A stretch of 64,000 nt of DNA. It comes from Blautia schinkii DSM 10518. Lineage in GTDB: Bacteria > Bacillota > Clostridia > Lachnospirales > Lachnospiraceae. The DNA is taken from the NCBI GenBank assembly GCA_000702025.1, contig JNKJ01000007.1, positions 186,001-250,000 on the forward strand, written 5' to 3'. Positions within the stretch are counted from its first letter, which is position 1, and every line of letters starts with the position of its first letter. A program made the translations under genes and the position numbers. Positions 18,131 through 27,006 of this stretch are shown here, one piece after another. The notes beneath the pieces are model-generated. The model was not told the origin of the DNA, did no database searches, and saw only the letters and a list, made by a program, of their open reading frames with translations.

Positions 18131-18158
18131 GTTTTATGCAAGATAGATTAGAATCCCC

Positions 18159-18187
18159 TTGTGCGTAATACCCCAAAACCGTATAAT
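18159..18187 (+). promoter_or_regulatory. Sigma-A-type promoter for the ThrE-like pair
   Basis: TTGTGC (18159-18164), a 17-base spacer and TATAAT (18182-18187). Transcription would start near 18194, about 43 bases before the start codon. Confidence 0.65.
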
Positions 18188-18236
18188 AGACATGTGAACG
18201 GGCATGATTTTGTAATAAGACGGAGGAACGCATGGC

Positions 18237-18992
18237 ATGAAACGGGAAGAAGCAGAGCAGTATCTATACTGCGCAATGTCAATCGGCGAGCAGCTTCTGA
18301 TAAGCGGAGCGGAAGTGGGCAGAGTGGAGGATACCATCCGCCGTATCTGTATGGCATACGGCGCAGAGCGGGTGGACGTATTCTCAATCACATCCAGTAT
18401 TGTCACCACCATGTACGGCGGAGAATTTGAGACATATACGCAGACGCGAAGAGTGGGAGCCATGGCCAACGACCTCCATAAGCTGGACGAGCTAAACCGC
18501 CTGTCCAGAAGAATCTGTGCCGAAAGACCGGAACCCGTGGAGATAAAGTCAGAGCTTGATAAAATCTGCGGTGGCCCCCGATATTCGTTTGGGGTGCAGC
18601 TTTTAATTTATGCGCTCGTATCCGGTTCGTTTTCCGTTTTTTTTGGCGGTGACTGGAAGGATATGGCGGCTTCGGCAGTGATTGGCGTATTGCTTAAATT
18701 TTTAGAGGCTTTTATCAAACGCAGCTCCGTAAATCCCATGATAACTGCACTGCTGTGCTCAAGCGCCGGCGGCTTGCTGGCGAATCTGGTGGTACTGTCC
18801 GGGCTTGGCAATCACGCGGATTTAATCAGTATTGGAAATATCATGCTTTTCATACCGGGGCTGGCATTTACCAATTCCCTGCGCGATATGTTCTCAGGTG
18901 ATACCATTACCGGGCTGATTCGGTTTATGGAATCTGTATTACTGGCTGTGGTCATTGCGCTGGGATTTACGTTTGCAAACTTTCTGTTCTAG
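18237..18992 (+). CDS. Threonine/serine exporter ThrE-type, N-terminal half protein
   Basis: A 251-residue protein with a soluble N-terminal domain (about 1-110) and five predicted membrane helices (from about 120). It contains the family segment LISGAEVGRVEDTIRRI (DUF1212/ThrE). In ThrE of Corynebacterium both halves are fused; here, as in many Firmicutes, the C-terminal half is a separate gene downstream. Its probable role is export of threonine, serine or related small acids. GGAGGA precedes ATG 18237 by nine bases. An ATG at 18232 is in another frame. Confidence 0.85.
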   Translation: MKREEAEQYLYCAMSIGEQLLISGAEVGRVEDTIRRICMAYGAERVDVFSITSSIVTTMYGGEFETYTQTRRVGAMANDLHKLDELNRLSRRICAERPEPVEIKSELDKICGGPRYSFGVQLLIYALVSGSFSVFFGGDWKDMAASAVIGVLLKFLEAFIKRSSVNPMITALLCSSAGGLLANLVVLSGLGNHADLISIGNIMLFIPGLAFTNSLRDMFSGDTITGLIRFMESVLLAVVIALGFTFANFLF

Positions 18993-19026
18993 AGTGTGTC
19001 GGAATGAATTTTCAGACACGCTCTAG
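18989..19026. terminator. Inverted repeat between the two ThrE-half genes
   Basis: A 12-bp stem with one G-U pair (CTAGAGTGTGTC at 18989-19000, GACACGCTCTAG at 19015-19026) begins at the stop codon. No T-run follows, so it is a weak terminator at best. It may instead be a stabilising or processing hairpin. Confidence 0.45.
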
Positions 19027-19149
19027 TACTGCATTGCTTAAATACCAGTGGATTTTGTACTGGTTTTTGCCTTTACTACCGCTACTACATTGGTTTGAAT
19101 CTCACTATAATATAGGAAAAGTCTGGATTTATTGAGGGAGGAACTGAGC

Positions 19150-19599
19150 ATGATGCAGGAAGCCGTTCAGCTTATAGCGGCCTTTTTAGGCTCGCTGGGT
19201 TTTGCTGTTTTATTTAATATCCGGGGAGAAAAACTAGCCTTTGCATCCTTAGGCGCACTTATGTCCTGGGGAATATATTTGATTACAGCACATTTTACAG
19301 ATAATGCATATTTATGCGGGTTTGTCGCTTCTGTTATGCTTACGCTGTATGCAGAGATTATGGCAAGGATCCATAAGACTCCGGTTACGGTATTTCTCGT
19401 ATCTGCGGCAATCCCGCTGATTCCCGGAGCCGCGCTCTACCGATCCATGAATTGCCTGATGCAGCGCAATTGGGACGGGTTCGCTTCAAACAGCGCCTAC
19501 ACGCTGCTGTTTGCAGCCAGCATGTCCGCAGGAATCACCTTCACCACGATTGTTTTCCGTATGATATGGAAGTGGGCTTACAGCCAGCGGAGAATGTAA
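19150..19599 (+). CDS. Threonine/serine exporter ThrE-type, C-terminal half protein
   Basis: A small membrane protein of about 149 residues with four to five helices. It has the family segment SAAIPLIPGAALYRSMN (ThrE_2 type). I chose ATG 19150, placed after GGGAGGAAC; the frame is open from 19132. It probably forms the exporter together with the upstream half. A TATAAT-like box near 19106 (ctaTAATATAG) could give it some independent expression. Confidence 0.8.
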   Translation: MMQEAVQLIAAFLGSLGFAVLFNIRGEKLAFASLGALMSWGIYLITAHFTDNAYLCGFVASVMLTLYAEIMARIHKTPVTVFLVSAAIPLIPGAALYRSMNCLMQRNWDGFASNSAYTLLFAASMSAGITFTTIVFRMIWKWAYSQRRM

Positions 19600-19652
19600 A
19601 AATGTGCTAATTACAGTATATATACTAAAGTTGTAAAGTCCACGTCCGGTAA

Positions 19653-19693
19653 AGATTGCAAAAGCCGTGTCAAGCATAGATTGCAAAAGCCGT
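19653..19693 (+). repeat. Two direct copies of a 16-bp sequence
   Basis: AGATTGCAAAAGCCGT occurs at 19653-19668 and again at 19678-19693, 25 bases apart. The second copy runs straight into TTGACA (19693-19698), a possible -35 box for the metG leader. No good -10 box follows at 17 bases, so the promoter is uncertain. Repeated sites at a -35 could bind a regulator. Confidence 0.5.
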
Positions 19694-19816
19694 TGACAAT
19701 TCCAAGATTTAATGATAAGTTAAATATTAGAAAAGTCGTGGGTGAGAGATGTGCCTGTTTCCTAAGTAAACGAGCATAACTGTCAGTCCGGACATGACTA
19801 ATCAGCAAAAGGCTGT

Positions 19817-20114
19817 GAAGAGAAGAGTACCCGCTGCTGGCCGTCCCAGAGAGTCTCCGTTGGTGAGAGGAGATACGGAAAGCACGGAGGAAGATGGTCT
19901 CGGAGCCGCGCACCGACCGCCCGTGGGGGCCTAGATTGCGATGGGAGCGCCCATTACAGCGCCGGAGTATCGAACCTAAAAGGCATTTATGTGCTTACAT
20001 TTGTCTACAGTTCCGTACTTACAGAGGTCCGTGTCCTGCAAAGGCCGGATGAAAAAAGGTGGTAACACGAAGCGATGCTCTCGTCCTTTTATTTAGAAGG
20101 AGGAGGGTTTTTTT
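19817..20114 (+). ncRNA. T-box riboswitch (tRNA-Met sensing) of metG
   Basis: A T-box leader. It shows an AGTA element near 19826, an AGAGAG element near 19853, and a GAAGATGG segment with a candidate ATG specifier at 19894-19896. The T-box sequence TGGTAACACG (20060-20069) is followed by competing terminator arms. Uncharged tRNA would pair with the specifier and TGG, favour the antiterminator and raise expression of methionyl-tRNA synthetase downstream. The exact 5' end and specifier frame are my estimate; the T-box core and terminator are clear. Confidence 0.85.
20078..20114 (+). terminator. Regulated terminator of the T-box
   Basis: An 11-bp stem with one mismatch (CTCTCGTCCTT at 20078-20088, AAGGAGGAGGG at 20097-20107), followed by seven T. 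The 5' arm can instead pair within the T-box antiterminator. Confidence 0.85.
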
Positions 20115-20190
20115 GTGCTTTGACAGAACTTTGCAAGAACTTTTCATTTTTTGCAGGTAATGTGCTGAATGGTAACCGCACGTGAACATC

Positions 20191-20242
20191 GACACGCACC
20201 ATCCGACGCACACCCATCCGACGCGCACCCATCCGACACGCA
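20191..20242 (+). repeat. Imperfect tandem repeat in the metG 5' region
   Basis: Three to four copies of a 14-15-base unit, ACGCRCACCCATCCG and variants, lie between the T-box terminator and the metG start. It does not code within any plausible frame. The rest of 20115-20306 is A-rich before the ribosome site. Confidence 0.7.
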
Positions 20243-20306
20243 CCAATATTTATGAAAACAAAAATATTATAAAAAGCAGAAATAATATAGAAAAGGAGAT
20301 AGAATC

Positions 20307-22262
20307 ATGGAAAAACCAAAATATTATATCACAACAGCAATCGCCTACACTTCTGGCAAGCCGCACATCGGCAATACCTACGAGGCTGTGCTGGCGGATG
20401 CCATTGCCCGTTATAAAAGACAGCAGGGCTACGATGTATTTTTCCAGACAGGAACCGATGAGCATGGACAGAAGATTGAGCTCAAGGCTGCAGAAGCAGG
20501 AATCACCCCAAAGGAATTCGTTGACAATGTAGCGGGAGAAATCAAGGGTATCTGGGATATGATGAATACGTCCTATGACAAGTTCATCCGTACCACAGAT
20601 GCTGACCATGAGAAACAGGTACAGAAAATTTTCAAAAAAATGTACGCAAAAGGGGACATCTACAAAGGCCATTACGAGGGTATGTACTGTACACCTTGCG
20701 AATCCTTTTTCACTGAGTCCCAGTTAGTGGACGGCAAATGTCCTGACTGCGGACGTCCCTGTGTGCCGGCTAAGGAAGAAGCTTACTTCTTCAAAATGAG
20801 CAAATATGCGGACAGATTGATCGAGCACATCAAAACCCACCCGGAATTTATCCAGCCGGAATCCCGCAAGAATGAGATGATGAACAACTTCCTTCTTCCG
20901 GGCCTGCAGGACCTTTGTGTTTCCAGGACCTCCTTTAAATGGGGAATTCCGGTAGACTTTGACCCGGGGCATGTAGTATACGTTTGGCTTGACGCGCTCA
21001 CCAACTATATCACTGGGATTGGTTATGAGTGCGACGGGGAAAGCTCCGAGCTTTTCAACAAAAACTGGCCTGCGGACCTGCATCTGATCGGTAAGGATAT
21101 CATCCGTTTCCATACGATTTACTGGCCGATTTTCCTGATGTCTCTCGAACTGCCCCTGCCGAAGCAGGTATTCGGACATCCGTGGCTGCTGCAGGGCGAT
21201 GGTAAGATGAGTAAATCCAAAGGCAACGTAATCTATGCGGATGAGCTGGTGGATTTCTTTGGCGTGGATGCTGTCCGTTATTTCGTGCTTCATGAAATGC
21301 CATTTGAAAACGACGGCGTGATTACTTGGGAGCTGATGGTGGAACGCTTAAATTCCGAACTTGCAAACACACTTGGAAACCTGGTAAACCGTACCATCTC
21401 CATGTCCAACAAATATTTTGGCGGCATAGTAGAGAATAAAGGCGTATGCGAGCCGGTTGACGATGAGCTGAAAGCGTTTGCCCTGGAAGTGCCGAATAAA
21501 GTGGAAGCTAAGATGGATAAGCTCCGTGTGGCTGACGCTATGACTGAGGTGTTCTCACTCTTTAAACGCTGCAACAAATACATTGACGAGACAATGCCCT
21601 GGGCTCTTGCTAAGGATGAAACCAAGCAGAACCGCCTGGCGACGGTTCTCTATAACCTGGTAGAAGGCATCTGTATCGGCGCCACGCTGTTAGAGTCCTT
21701 TATGCCGGACACAACACAGAGAATTCTTACACAGTTAAATGCACAGAAGAGGGGACTGGAGGAATTAAAGAGCTTTGGCCTGTATCCTTCAGGAACAAAA
21801 GTTACAGACAAGCCGGAAATTCTTTTTGCCCGTCTCGATGTTAAAGAAATCCTTGCTAAGGTGGAAGAGCTTCATCCTCCTGTTGAGGAAGAGAAGCCGC
21901 AGGAAGATGAGAATGTGATCGACATTGAGCCAAAGGCAGAGATTACCTTTGAGGATTTCGGAAAGCTTCAGTTCCAGGTAGGAGAGATCATTGCTTGTGA
22001 AGAAGTAAAGAAATCCCGCAAGCTTCTCTGCTCCCAGGTGAAGGTTGGCAGCCAGGTCCGTCAGATTGTATCCGGTATCAAGTCTCATTACTCCGCCGAG
22101 GAAATGGTTGGCAAGAAGGTCATGGTTGTAACCAACTTAAAACCAGCTAAACTTGCCGGTGTTTTGAGCGAAGGAATGATTCTCTGCGCAGAAGATGCAG
22201 AAGGCAACCTTGCCCTTATGACCCCGGAGAAAGACATGCCGGCAGGCGCGGAAATCTGCTGA
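20307..22262 (+). CDS. metG: Methionyl-tRNA synthetase
   Basis: A 651-residue class I synthetase that charges tRNA-Met. It has KPHIGNTYEA (HIGH motif, about residue 18), a zinc knuckle with C128/C131 and C145/C148, and KMSKS at 300-304. The anticodon-binding helical domain spans about 380-520. The C-terminal tRNA-binding domain (about 548-651, starting TFEDFGKLQFQVGEI) is the dimerising EMAP/Trbp111-like module. The start follows AAAGGAG. It is controlled by the T-box upstream. Confidence 0.97.
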   Translation: MEKPKYYITTAIAYTSGKPHIGNTYEAVLADAIARYKRQQGYDVFFQTGTDEHGQKIELKAAEAGITPKEFVDNVAGEIKGIWDMMNTSYDKFIRTTDADHEKQVQKIFKKMYAKGDIYKGHYEGMYCTPCESFFTESQLVDGKCPDCGRPCVPAKEEAYFFKMSKYADRLIEHIKTHPEFIQPESRKNEMMNNFLLPGLQDLCVSRTSFKWGIPVDFDPGHVVYVWLDALTNYITGIGYECDGESSELFNKNWPADLHLIGKDIIRFHTIYWPIFLMSLELPLPKQVFGHPWLLQGDGKMSKSKGNVIYADELVDFFGVDAVRYFVLHEMPFENDGVITWELMVERLNSELANTLGNLVNRTISMSNKYFGGIVENKGVCEPVDDELKAFALEVPNKVEAKMDKLRVADAMTEVFSLFKRCNKYIDETMPWALAKDETKQNRLATVLYNLVEGICIGATLLESFMPDTTQRILTQLNAQKRGLEELKSFGLYPSGTKVTDKPEILFARLDVKEILAKVEELHPPVEEEKPQEDENVIDIEPKAEITFEDFGKLQFQVGEIIACEEVKKSRKLLCSQVKVGSQVRQIVSGIKSHYSAEEMVGKKVMVVTNLKPAKLAGVLSEGMILCAEDAEGNLALMTPEKDMPAGAEIC

Positions 22263-22339
22263 TTCGTCAACTGGATATGCAAGCGTGTCTGTTTGTTTCG
22301 CTGTTCACAGGAATAAATAACCGCCGGTCCGGTTCCGCA

Positions 22340-22368
22340 CCGCTGCACAGCAGGGAGAGTTGCAGCGG
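22340..22368 (+). other. Hairpin just upstream of the DUF4430 gene
   Basis: A perfect 8-bp stem (CCGCTGCA at 22340-22347, TGCAGCGG at 22361-22368) with a 13-base loop, ending four bases before AAAGGAGGAG. It could modulate translation of the DUF4430 gene. I do not see cobalamin riboswitch motifs. Confidence 0.45.
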
Positions 22369-22384
22369 ATAAAGGAGGAGTTAA

Positions 22385-22795
22385 GTGGAGGAACAAAAGA
22401 AAAGTAGTAATAAAAAAGCAATTTTGGCCGTTGTGATACTGGTATTGGTGGTAGCTGCTCTGTTTGGCATATACCAGTTCACAAAACAGAAAACCTCAGC
22501 CGGGGACAAAAATATTACGGTAAAATTCGTTTATGACGAAAAAAGAAGCGAGACCTTTTTCTATGATACATCACGAGAATTCCTGGGAGAGGTGCTGAAG
22601 GACGAGAATGCAGTGGAAGGTGAGGACGGCCCTTACGGACTTTATATCACCTCCGCTCAAGGCGTCACTGCAGATGAGAGCAAACAGGAATGGTGGTGTC
22701 TGACAAAAGGCGGAGAACAGGTCAACAGCTCGGCAGATCAAACACCGATTGCAGACGGAGATGTCTTTGAGCTGACGCTCACCGTCGGATATTGA
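22385..22795 (+). CDS. Membrane-anchored DUF4430 protein
   Basis: A 136-residue protein with a charged N-terminus, one helix (about 12-32) and an exported DUF4430 domain (about 42-136). This domain is related to the transcobalamin-like C-terminal fold and ends ADGDVFELTLTVGY. The GTG start follows AAAGGAGGAG. It is paired with an ECF-type S component 15 bases downstream, a common pairing in Clostridia thought to serve vitamin capture. The ligand is unproven. Confidence 0.8.
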   Translation: MEEQKKSSNKKAILAVVILVLVVAALFGIYQFTKQKTSAGDKNITVKFVYDEKRSETFFYDTSREFLGEVLKDENAVEGEDGPYGLYITSAQGVTADESKQEWWCLTKGGEQVNSSADQTPIADGDVFELTLTVGY

Positions 22796-22810
22796 CAGGA
22801 GGAACGGCCT

Positions 22811-23362
22811 ATGAGAAATTCTAAACAAAATACCATGCGGGTATTATATATAGTAACCATGGGCCTGTTAAGTGCTATCCTTTTGCTGGGACAGGTAGGA
22901 ATGGCTGTGCTGCCGAACATTGAGCCGGTTACGCTTCTGGTCATTGTCTATACCCTGGTTTACCGGAAAAGAGTATTCTATATCATCTATGCCTTTGTTT
23001 TTATGGAAGGCTTGATTTATGGATTTGGACTTTGGTGGTTCAGTTATCTTTATATTTGGACGATACTCGCTCTCATTGTATTGTGCATGAAGAAAAACGA
23101 ATCCGTGGTAATCTGGTGTGTGCTTGCCGGTGCCTATGGCATTGGTTTTGGCTTGCTATGCTCGATTCCGTACTTTATTTCCGGAGGAATCGGCGGGGGA
23201 CTGGCCTATTGGATAGCCGGAATCCCTTATGATATCATCCACTGTGCCGGTAATATTGCACTGACAGCAGTGCTCTTTAAACCTGCTTACAGTACTTTGC
23301 AGAAATTGCACAATACGCAGCTGGTTTATATACATAACGCTGAGAAGTCTGTGCAGGTGTGA
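22811..23362 (+). CDS. ECF-type transporter S component
   Basis: A 183-residue integral membrane protein with about six helices and the layout of S components of energy-coupling-factor importers (for example LVIVYTLVYRKRVFYII and a GIPYDIIHCAGNIALTAV C-terminal helix). It would share the ECF ATPase/T module encoded elsewhere. Pairing with DUF4430 suggests uptake of a cobalamin-like or other vitamin ligand. RBS AGGAGGAACGGCCT. A strong terminator follows. Confidence 0.78.
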   Translation: MRNSKQNTMRVLYIVTMGLLSAILLLGQVGMAVLPNIEPVTLLVIVYTLVYRKRVFYIIYAFVFMEGLIYGFGLWWFSYLYIWTILALIVLCMKKNESVVIWCVLAGAYGIGFGLLCSIPYFISGGIGGGLAYWIAGIPYDIIHCAGNIALTAVLFKPAYSTLQKLHNTQLVYIHNAEKSVQV

Positions 23363-23395
23363 GATTGCATAGAGTCCAACAGAATATTATAGTTT

Positions 23396-23429
23396 AAAAG
23401 ACACAAGTTAAACGCTTGTGTCTTTTTTT
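23396..23429 (+). terminator. Strong rho-independent terminator
   Basis: A 12-bp stem (AAAAGACACAAG at 23396-23407, CTTGTGTCTTTT at 23415-23426) with a 7-base loop; the 3' arm continues into seven T. Confidence 0.92.
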
Positions 23430-23700
23430 GACTTTAAAATATTAAATTTTATTGTTGTCTACAATCTCAAATGCTTTGTGGACTCTCTTCGCCATATGCC
23501 TAAAAGGGGAATGAAATGCTAATACAAAAGCGGAATATTATATAAATAACTAAAAACTACCCAAATGGGCGATTTAAAAATTAAAAAATATGTGTTATAT
23601 TTCAGAAAACACAGAAAATAATTACACCAAATAAGAGTTGGTAAATATTGGAAGGTAACACGAAAATTTAATCATCTATAATAAGAATGGGGGTGATTAA
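23430..23700 (+). other. AT-rich intergenic region before the LuxR-type regulator
   Basis: No gene is visible. A TATAAT at 23677-23682 could be the -10 box of the regulator gene, but no good -35 lies 16-18 bases upstream. An activator-dependent promoter is possible. GGGGGTGATTAA is the ribosome site. Confidence 0.45.
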
Positions 23701-24432
23701 ATGAACAAACTGAAAGATGATAACTTAGTCAGTCATATTGCCATGGATATTCTAACGATAGCGTCTCATATTGCCGATGCAGATATTTATCAATTTTATC
23801 TATATAATGATTTATTTATTCCGGTAGCCAGCTATTACAAGGATAAAACATTAGAGGTGTTGGAAAATCGTCCAAGTGCCGGAGATACTCCAATGAGTGA
23901 CTATATACAGAAATTCAAAGTTCCAGTACATAACTATATGCCCGAAGTACGTAAAAAATGGGAAAATTCCGTAAAACGATCTACATTTGATGCGTATGGA
24001 CTTAAATATACATTGGCGGCGCCAATGTACTACTCAGGTCATTGGATTGGCAGCTTCAATATGGCCAGAAGGAATCAAATGTTTGGTGAAGATGAATTAG
24101 AAATGGCAAGTGCCGTTGCCAGCCTTATGGTTTTGGCATTACGTCATAATAGAAAAGAATTAAAAGAAGGGATTTTTGATTTTGATATAGTATCCGGGGG
24201 AAATCTGAAAAATAAAAGGGATTCGGGTGATACAGAGGTTTTATTGCGTACGCTTACAACAAGGGAAGTAGAAATTTTGCACCTTTTATTAGATGGAAAA
24301 AGTTACAGTGATATTTCGCAGGAATTATATATTAGTTTAAATACCGTTAAGCACCATGTGAAAAACGTTTATAGGAAGCTTCATATAAATTCCAGGGTAA
24401 AGTTAATGCACATTATGAACGTCAGTTATTAA
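23701..24432 (+). CDS. GAF-like/LuxR-type transcriptional regulator
   Basis: A 243-residue regulator. Residues about 1-155 form a GAF-like sensor region ([22 protein letters not shown] is typical). Residues about 178-240 form a LuxR/FixJ helix-turn-helix: [20 protein letters not shown], then [17 protein letters not shown]. It lacks a receiver Asp. It lies 11 bases before the lyase gene in the same direction, so it probably controls the catabolic operon that follows. Confidence 0.85.
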   Translation: MNKLKDDNLVSHIAMDILTIASHIADADIYQFYLYNDLFIPVASYYKDKTLEVLENRPSAGDTPMSDYIQKFKVPVHNYMPEVRKKWENSVKRSTFDAYGLKYTLAAPMYYSGHWIGSFNMARRNQMFGEDELEMASAVASLMVLALRHNRKELKEGIFDFDIVSGGNLKNKRDSGDTEVLLRTLTTREVEILHLLLDGKSYSDISQELYISLNTVKHHVKNVYRKLHINSRVKLMHIMNVSY

Positions 24433-24443
24433 GGAGGAGGAAA

Positions 24444-25835
24444 ATGGCAAAGTATGTAGCAGAACCGTTTCGTATTAAGATGGTAGAGACAATCAAGGTC
24501 CTTACAAGAGAAGAACGGGTGGAAAAAATCAAAGAGGCAAAGTACAATCTATTCAATTTAAAGGGGGAAGATGTGTATATTGATTTGCTTACCGATTCCG
24601 GCACGAACGCGATGAGTTCGGCTCAATGGTCCGCACTTATGCAGGGAGATGAGGCCTATGCAGGAGCAAGAAGCTATTATAAGCTTATGGACGCTGCAAA
24701 GGATATATTTGGCTATGAATACATTCAGCCAGTACATCAGGGCCGGGCAGCAGAAAAGGTGCTTTTTCCAACATTTCTCTCGCAAGGAAAGTATGCCATT
24801 GCCAACATGTTTTTCGATACTACCAGAGCACATGTAGAGATAGCCGGGGCAAGAGCACTTGACTGTGTAGTTGAGGAAGCAGGGGACACATCTTTAAGAG
24901 TTCCGTTTAAAGGAAACATGGATGTAGACAAACTTGAGTCTATTATTAATAAATTAGGACCGGATAATGTGGGGGTTGTAGTGATGACCATCACAAACAA
25001 CTCAGCCGGGGGACAGCCTGTTTCTTTGCACAACATGAGGGAAGTATCTTCGGTTTGTAAAAAATATGCAATACCTCTGTGTATTGATGCAGCACGATTT
25101 GCAGAAAATGCCTGCTTCATCAAACAAAGAGAAGATGCATGTAAAAATATGACTATCAGAGAAATTGTGAAAGCTTTGTTTGCTTGTGCAGATATGTTTA
25201 CGATGTCTGCCAAGAAAGATACCATCGTTAATATGGGCGGTATGATTGGTATTAAAGACAGCAATTCTTCGTTAATACTTAAGGTTAAAGCTAATTGTAT
25301 TTCCTTTGAAGGATTTGTCACTTACGGTGGATTAAATGGCAGAGATTTGGAATGTATGGCAGTGGGACTTTATGAAGGCATAGATGAAAACTATCTTACA
25401 TACCGTCTCGGACAGATGCAGTATCTCGCAGACTGTTTTGATGAAGAAGGTATTCCGTATCAGGCACCGGTTGGTGGTCATGGAATATTTCTTGATGCCA
25501 AGAAATTTTATCCTCAGATACCATATTATGAATTCCCGGGTCAGGTGCTGAATATTGAGCTTTATAAAGAAGCAGGCATACGCGGAAGTGATATTGGCTC
25601 TTATATGCTTGGCAACGATCCGGATACAGGCAGACAGTTAGAATCTATTAATGAGTTTACGAGACTTGCTATACCAAGACGTGTTTATACACAATCGCAT
25701 ATGGACGTTATTGTGGAAGCTGTAAAGAATGTGTGGAAGAGAAGAGATTCTATACGACACGGTTACCATATTACGTGGGAGCCGCCTATTCTAAGACATT
25801 TTCAAGCGCACTTAGAGCCTATAGAAAAGGCTTAA
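24444..25835 (+). CDS. tnaA: Tryptophanase-like PLP-dependent beta-eliminating lyase
   Basis: A 463-residue member of the tryptophanase/tyrosine phenol-lyase family, which cleaves an aromatic amino acid to the arene, pyruvate and ammonia. It has [48 protein letters not shown], the PLP Lys in [18 protein letters not shown] and RHFQAHL. FFDTT and the late RHF His are tryptophanase-like, whereas TRAH resembles the phenol-lyases. The change of QGRGAE to QGRAAE and the unusual neighbours leave room for another substrate. RBS AAGGAGGAGG. Confidence 0.88.
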   Translation: MAKYVAEPFRIKMVETIKVLTREERVEKIKEAKYNLFNLKGEDVYIDLLTDSGTNAMSSAQWSALMQGDEAYAGARSYYKLMDAAKDIFGYEYIQPVHQGRAAEKVLFPTFLSQGKYAIANMFFDTTRAHVEIAGARALDCVVEEAGDTSLRVPFKGNMDVDKLESIINKLGPDNVGVVVMTITNNSAGGQPVSLHNMREVSSVCKKYAIPLCIDAARFAENACFIKQREDACKNMTIREIVKALFACADMFTMSAKKDTIVNMGGMIGIKDSNSSLILKVKANCISFEGFVTYGGLNGRDLECMAVGLYEGIDENYLTYRLGQMQYLADCFDEEGIPYQAPVGGHGIFLDAKKFYPQIPYYEFPGQVLNIELYKEAGIRGSDIGSYMLGNDPDTGRQLESINEFTRLAIPRRVYTQSHMDVIVEAVKNVWKRRDSIRHGYHITWEPPILRHFQAHLEPIEKA

Positions 25836-25914
25836 AGTATATAAGTAACAGCAATACTATAATAAACGGGCACGCCTGATAAAGCAGACGCGACTACCAA
25901 TGGGAGGTAAAAAG

Positions 25915-26388
25915 ATGGGAAAAATTAATGAGTTTAAGGTGGTTTATCCGAATCAGGGGATAACCTGCCGTGTAGCAAGAATACCGGGGGTTAACGAGAA
26001 TTATTTTGATTGGTTTGTCAGTAATCTCCCAACTCCGACAACTGTATGGAATCCTGCGTTGATTGCAGGAAATATTGCTTATTCGCATAATCTTGAGGTG
26101 AAAAATCCATTTCCATATGACTTCACCTCAACATATGAGAATTCAGATAAAAATGTTTATCTGAATGAGGCTGAGCCTGGAGTGTTTACATTATTCTGCG
26201 GTGCAGGAAATACAGGTATGATTATTGCCAAGTATGGGCCTGAGTGCACGGAGCCTATGTGCTATCCGCTCATTGCAAAAGTAGTTCCCGAGGATTTAGA
26301 TAACTTTTACAAGGCAAATAAAAAAATCTGGGACATTACATACGGTAGCGAAAAGAAACCGGCGACCCTTGTTCGCTTTGAATTATAA
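25915..26388 (+). CDS. Cyclophilin-like/DUF3830-type protein (possible N-terminal half of a cucumopine-synthase-like enzyme)
   Basis: A protein of about 157 residues with no signal peptide and a beta-rich look (KVVYPNQGITCRVARIPG; VFTLFCGAGNTGMIIAKYG). I do not recognise it with certainty. Length and pattern resemble small cyclophilin-like DUF3830 proteins, and cucumopine-synthase-related proteins combine such a fold with a helical bundle. The next gene would supply that bundle. I chose ATG 25915, six bases after GGGAGGT; the frame is open from 25900. Function is inferred weakly. Confidence 0.6.
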   Translation: MGKINEFKVVYPNQGITCRVARIPGVNENYFDWFVSNLPTPTTVWNPALIAGNIAYSHNLEVKNPFPYDFTSTYENSDKNVYLNEAEPGVFTLFCGAGNTGMIIAKYGPECTEPMCYPLIAKVVPEDLDNFYKANKKIWDITYGSEKKPATLVRFEL

Positions 26389-26400
26389 GGAGGAGAAGAT

Positions 26401-26931
26401 ATGGCTAAGACATGGCAGGAAATTCGGGAACTGATGGTAAAGGAATACCGGGAAATTTCAGTGGACTGTCCGAAGGAAATAATTAAGATATTTAAATATG
26501 ACATTATTGACTCAAAGGCTGGTTCTTTTAATACTGCTCTCACTAATCAGGTGTTTTTGGCTGGAGAAATCCGCTATCTGGGTTCTTATGCCGCAAACAG
26601 AACAGTAGCGGTTGCAGACCTGTCAGGAGATAAAGAGGTATCCTTAGAGAGCTTAAAAGCTATATACAAAATTTTTATCCCTATGTCGGCAGAATTTTCG
26701 GCGTACTGTGGATTGCAGCGGGTGTGGTATTGGGATAAAGAAGTCCAGTCAGTATTTGACCAGATCACTACAAAAGAGGACTTCAAATCTCTTGTTTCTG
26801 CATATGCAAATATAGTATCTGCCTATAATGGATGGATTTTGTTCTATTTTCCGTGGAATCTTGGAGACGCGCGTAAGCAGCGCAGCAGAGAGGATATTAA
26901 GGAGATGGCTGAATTGGCGGGTATTATTTGA
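26401..26931 (+). CDS. Helical protein, possible cucumopine-synthase C-terminal-type partner
   Basis: A 176-residue, mostly helical, soluble protein rich in aromatic residues (YCGLQRVWYWDKE; YNGWILFYFPWN). I do not recognise it firmly. It may match the helical-bundle domain of cucumopine-synthase-related proteins, with the preceding gene as the cyclophilin-like half. The two genes are 12 bases apart, with AAGGAGGAG before this start, and are surely co-expressed. Possible chemistry is formation or cleavage of an imino-acid or Pictet-Spengler-type adduct; this is a hypothesis. Confidence 0.55.
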   Translation: MAKTWQEIRELMVKEYREISVDCPKEIIKIFKYDIIDSKAGSFNTALTNQVFLAGEIRYLGSYAANRTVAVADLSGDKEVSLESLKAIYKIFIPMSAEFSAYCGLQRVWYWDKEVQSVFDQITTKEDFKSLVSAYANIVSAYNGWILFYFPWNLGDARKQRSREDIKEMAELAGII

Positions 26932-26937
26932 CGGTCA

Positions 26938-26966
26938 GGGATGTTCCGTTACATACGGGACATCCC
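26938..26966 (+). other. Intercistronic hairpin before livH
   Basis: A 12-bp stem with one G-U pair (GGGATGTTCCGT at 26938-26949, ACGGGACATCCC at 26955-26966) and a 5-base loop. No T-run follows. It probably protects or processes the mRNA between the enzyme and transporter genes. Confidence 0.6.
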
Positions 26967-27006
26967 ATAAAACCGTGTCTGTCTCGTAGAAGGAGGTGGA
27001 TTCGTT

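Noticed and set aside
22263..22384. Cobalamin riboswitch before the DUF4430 gene
   Set aside because: Expected because of the DUF4430/ECF pairing, but the B12-box and other core motifs are not visible.
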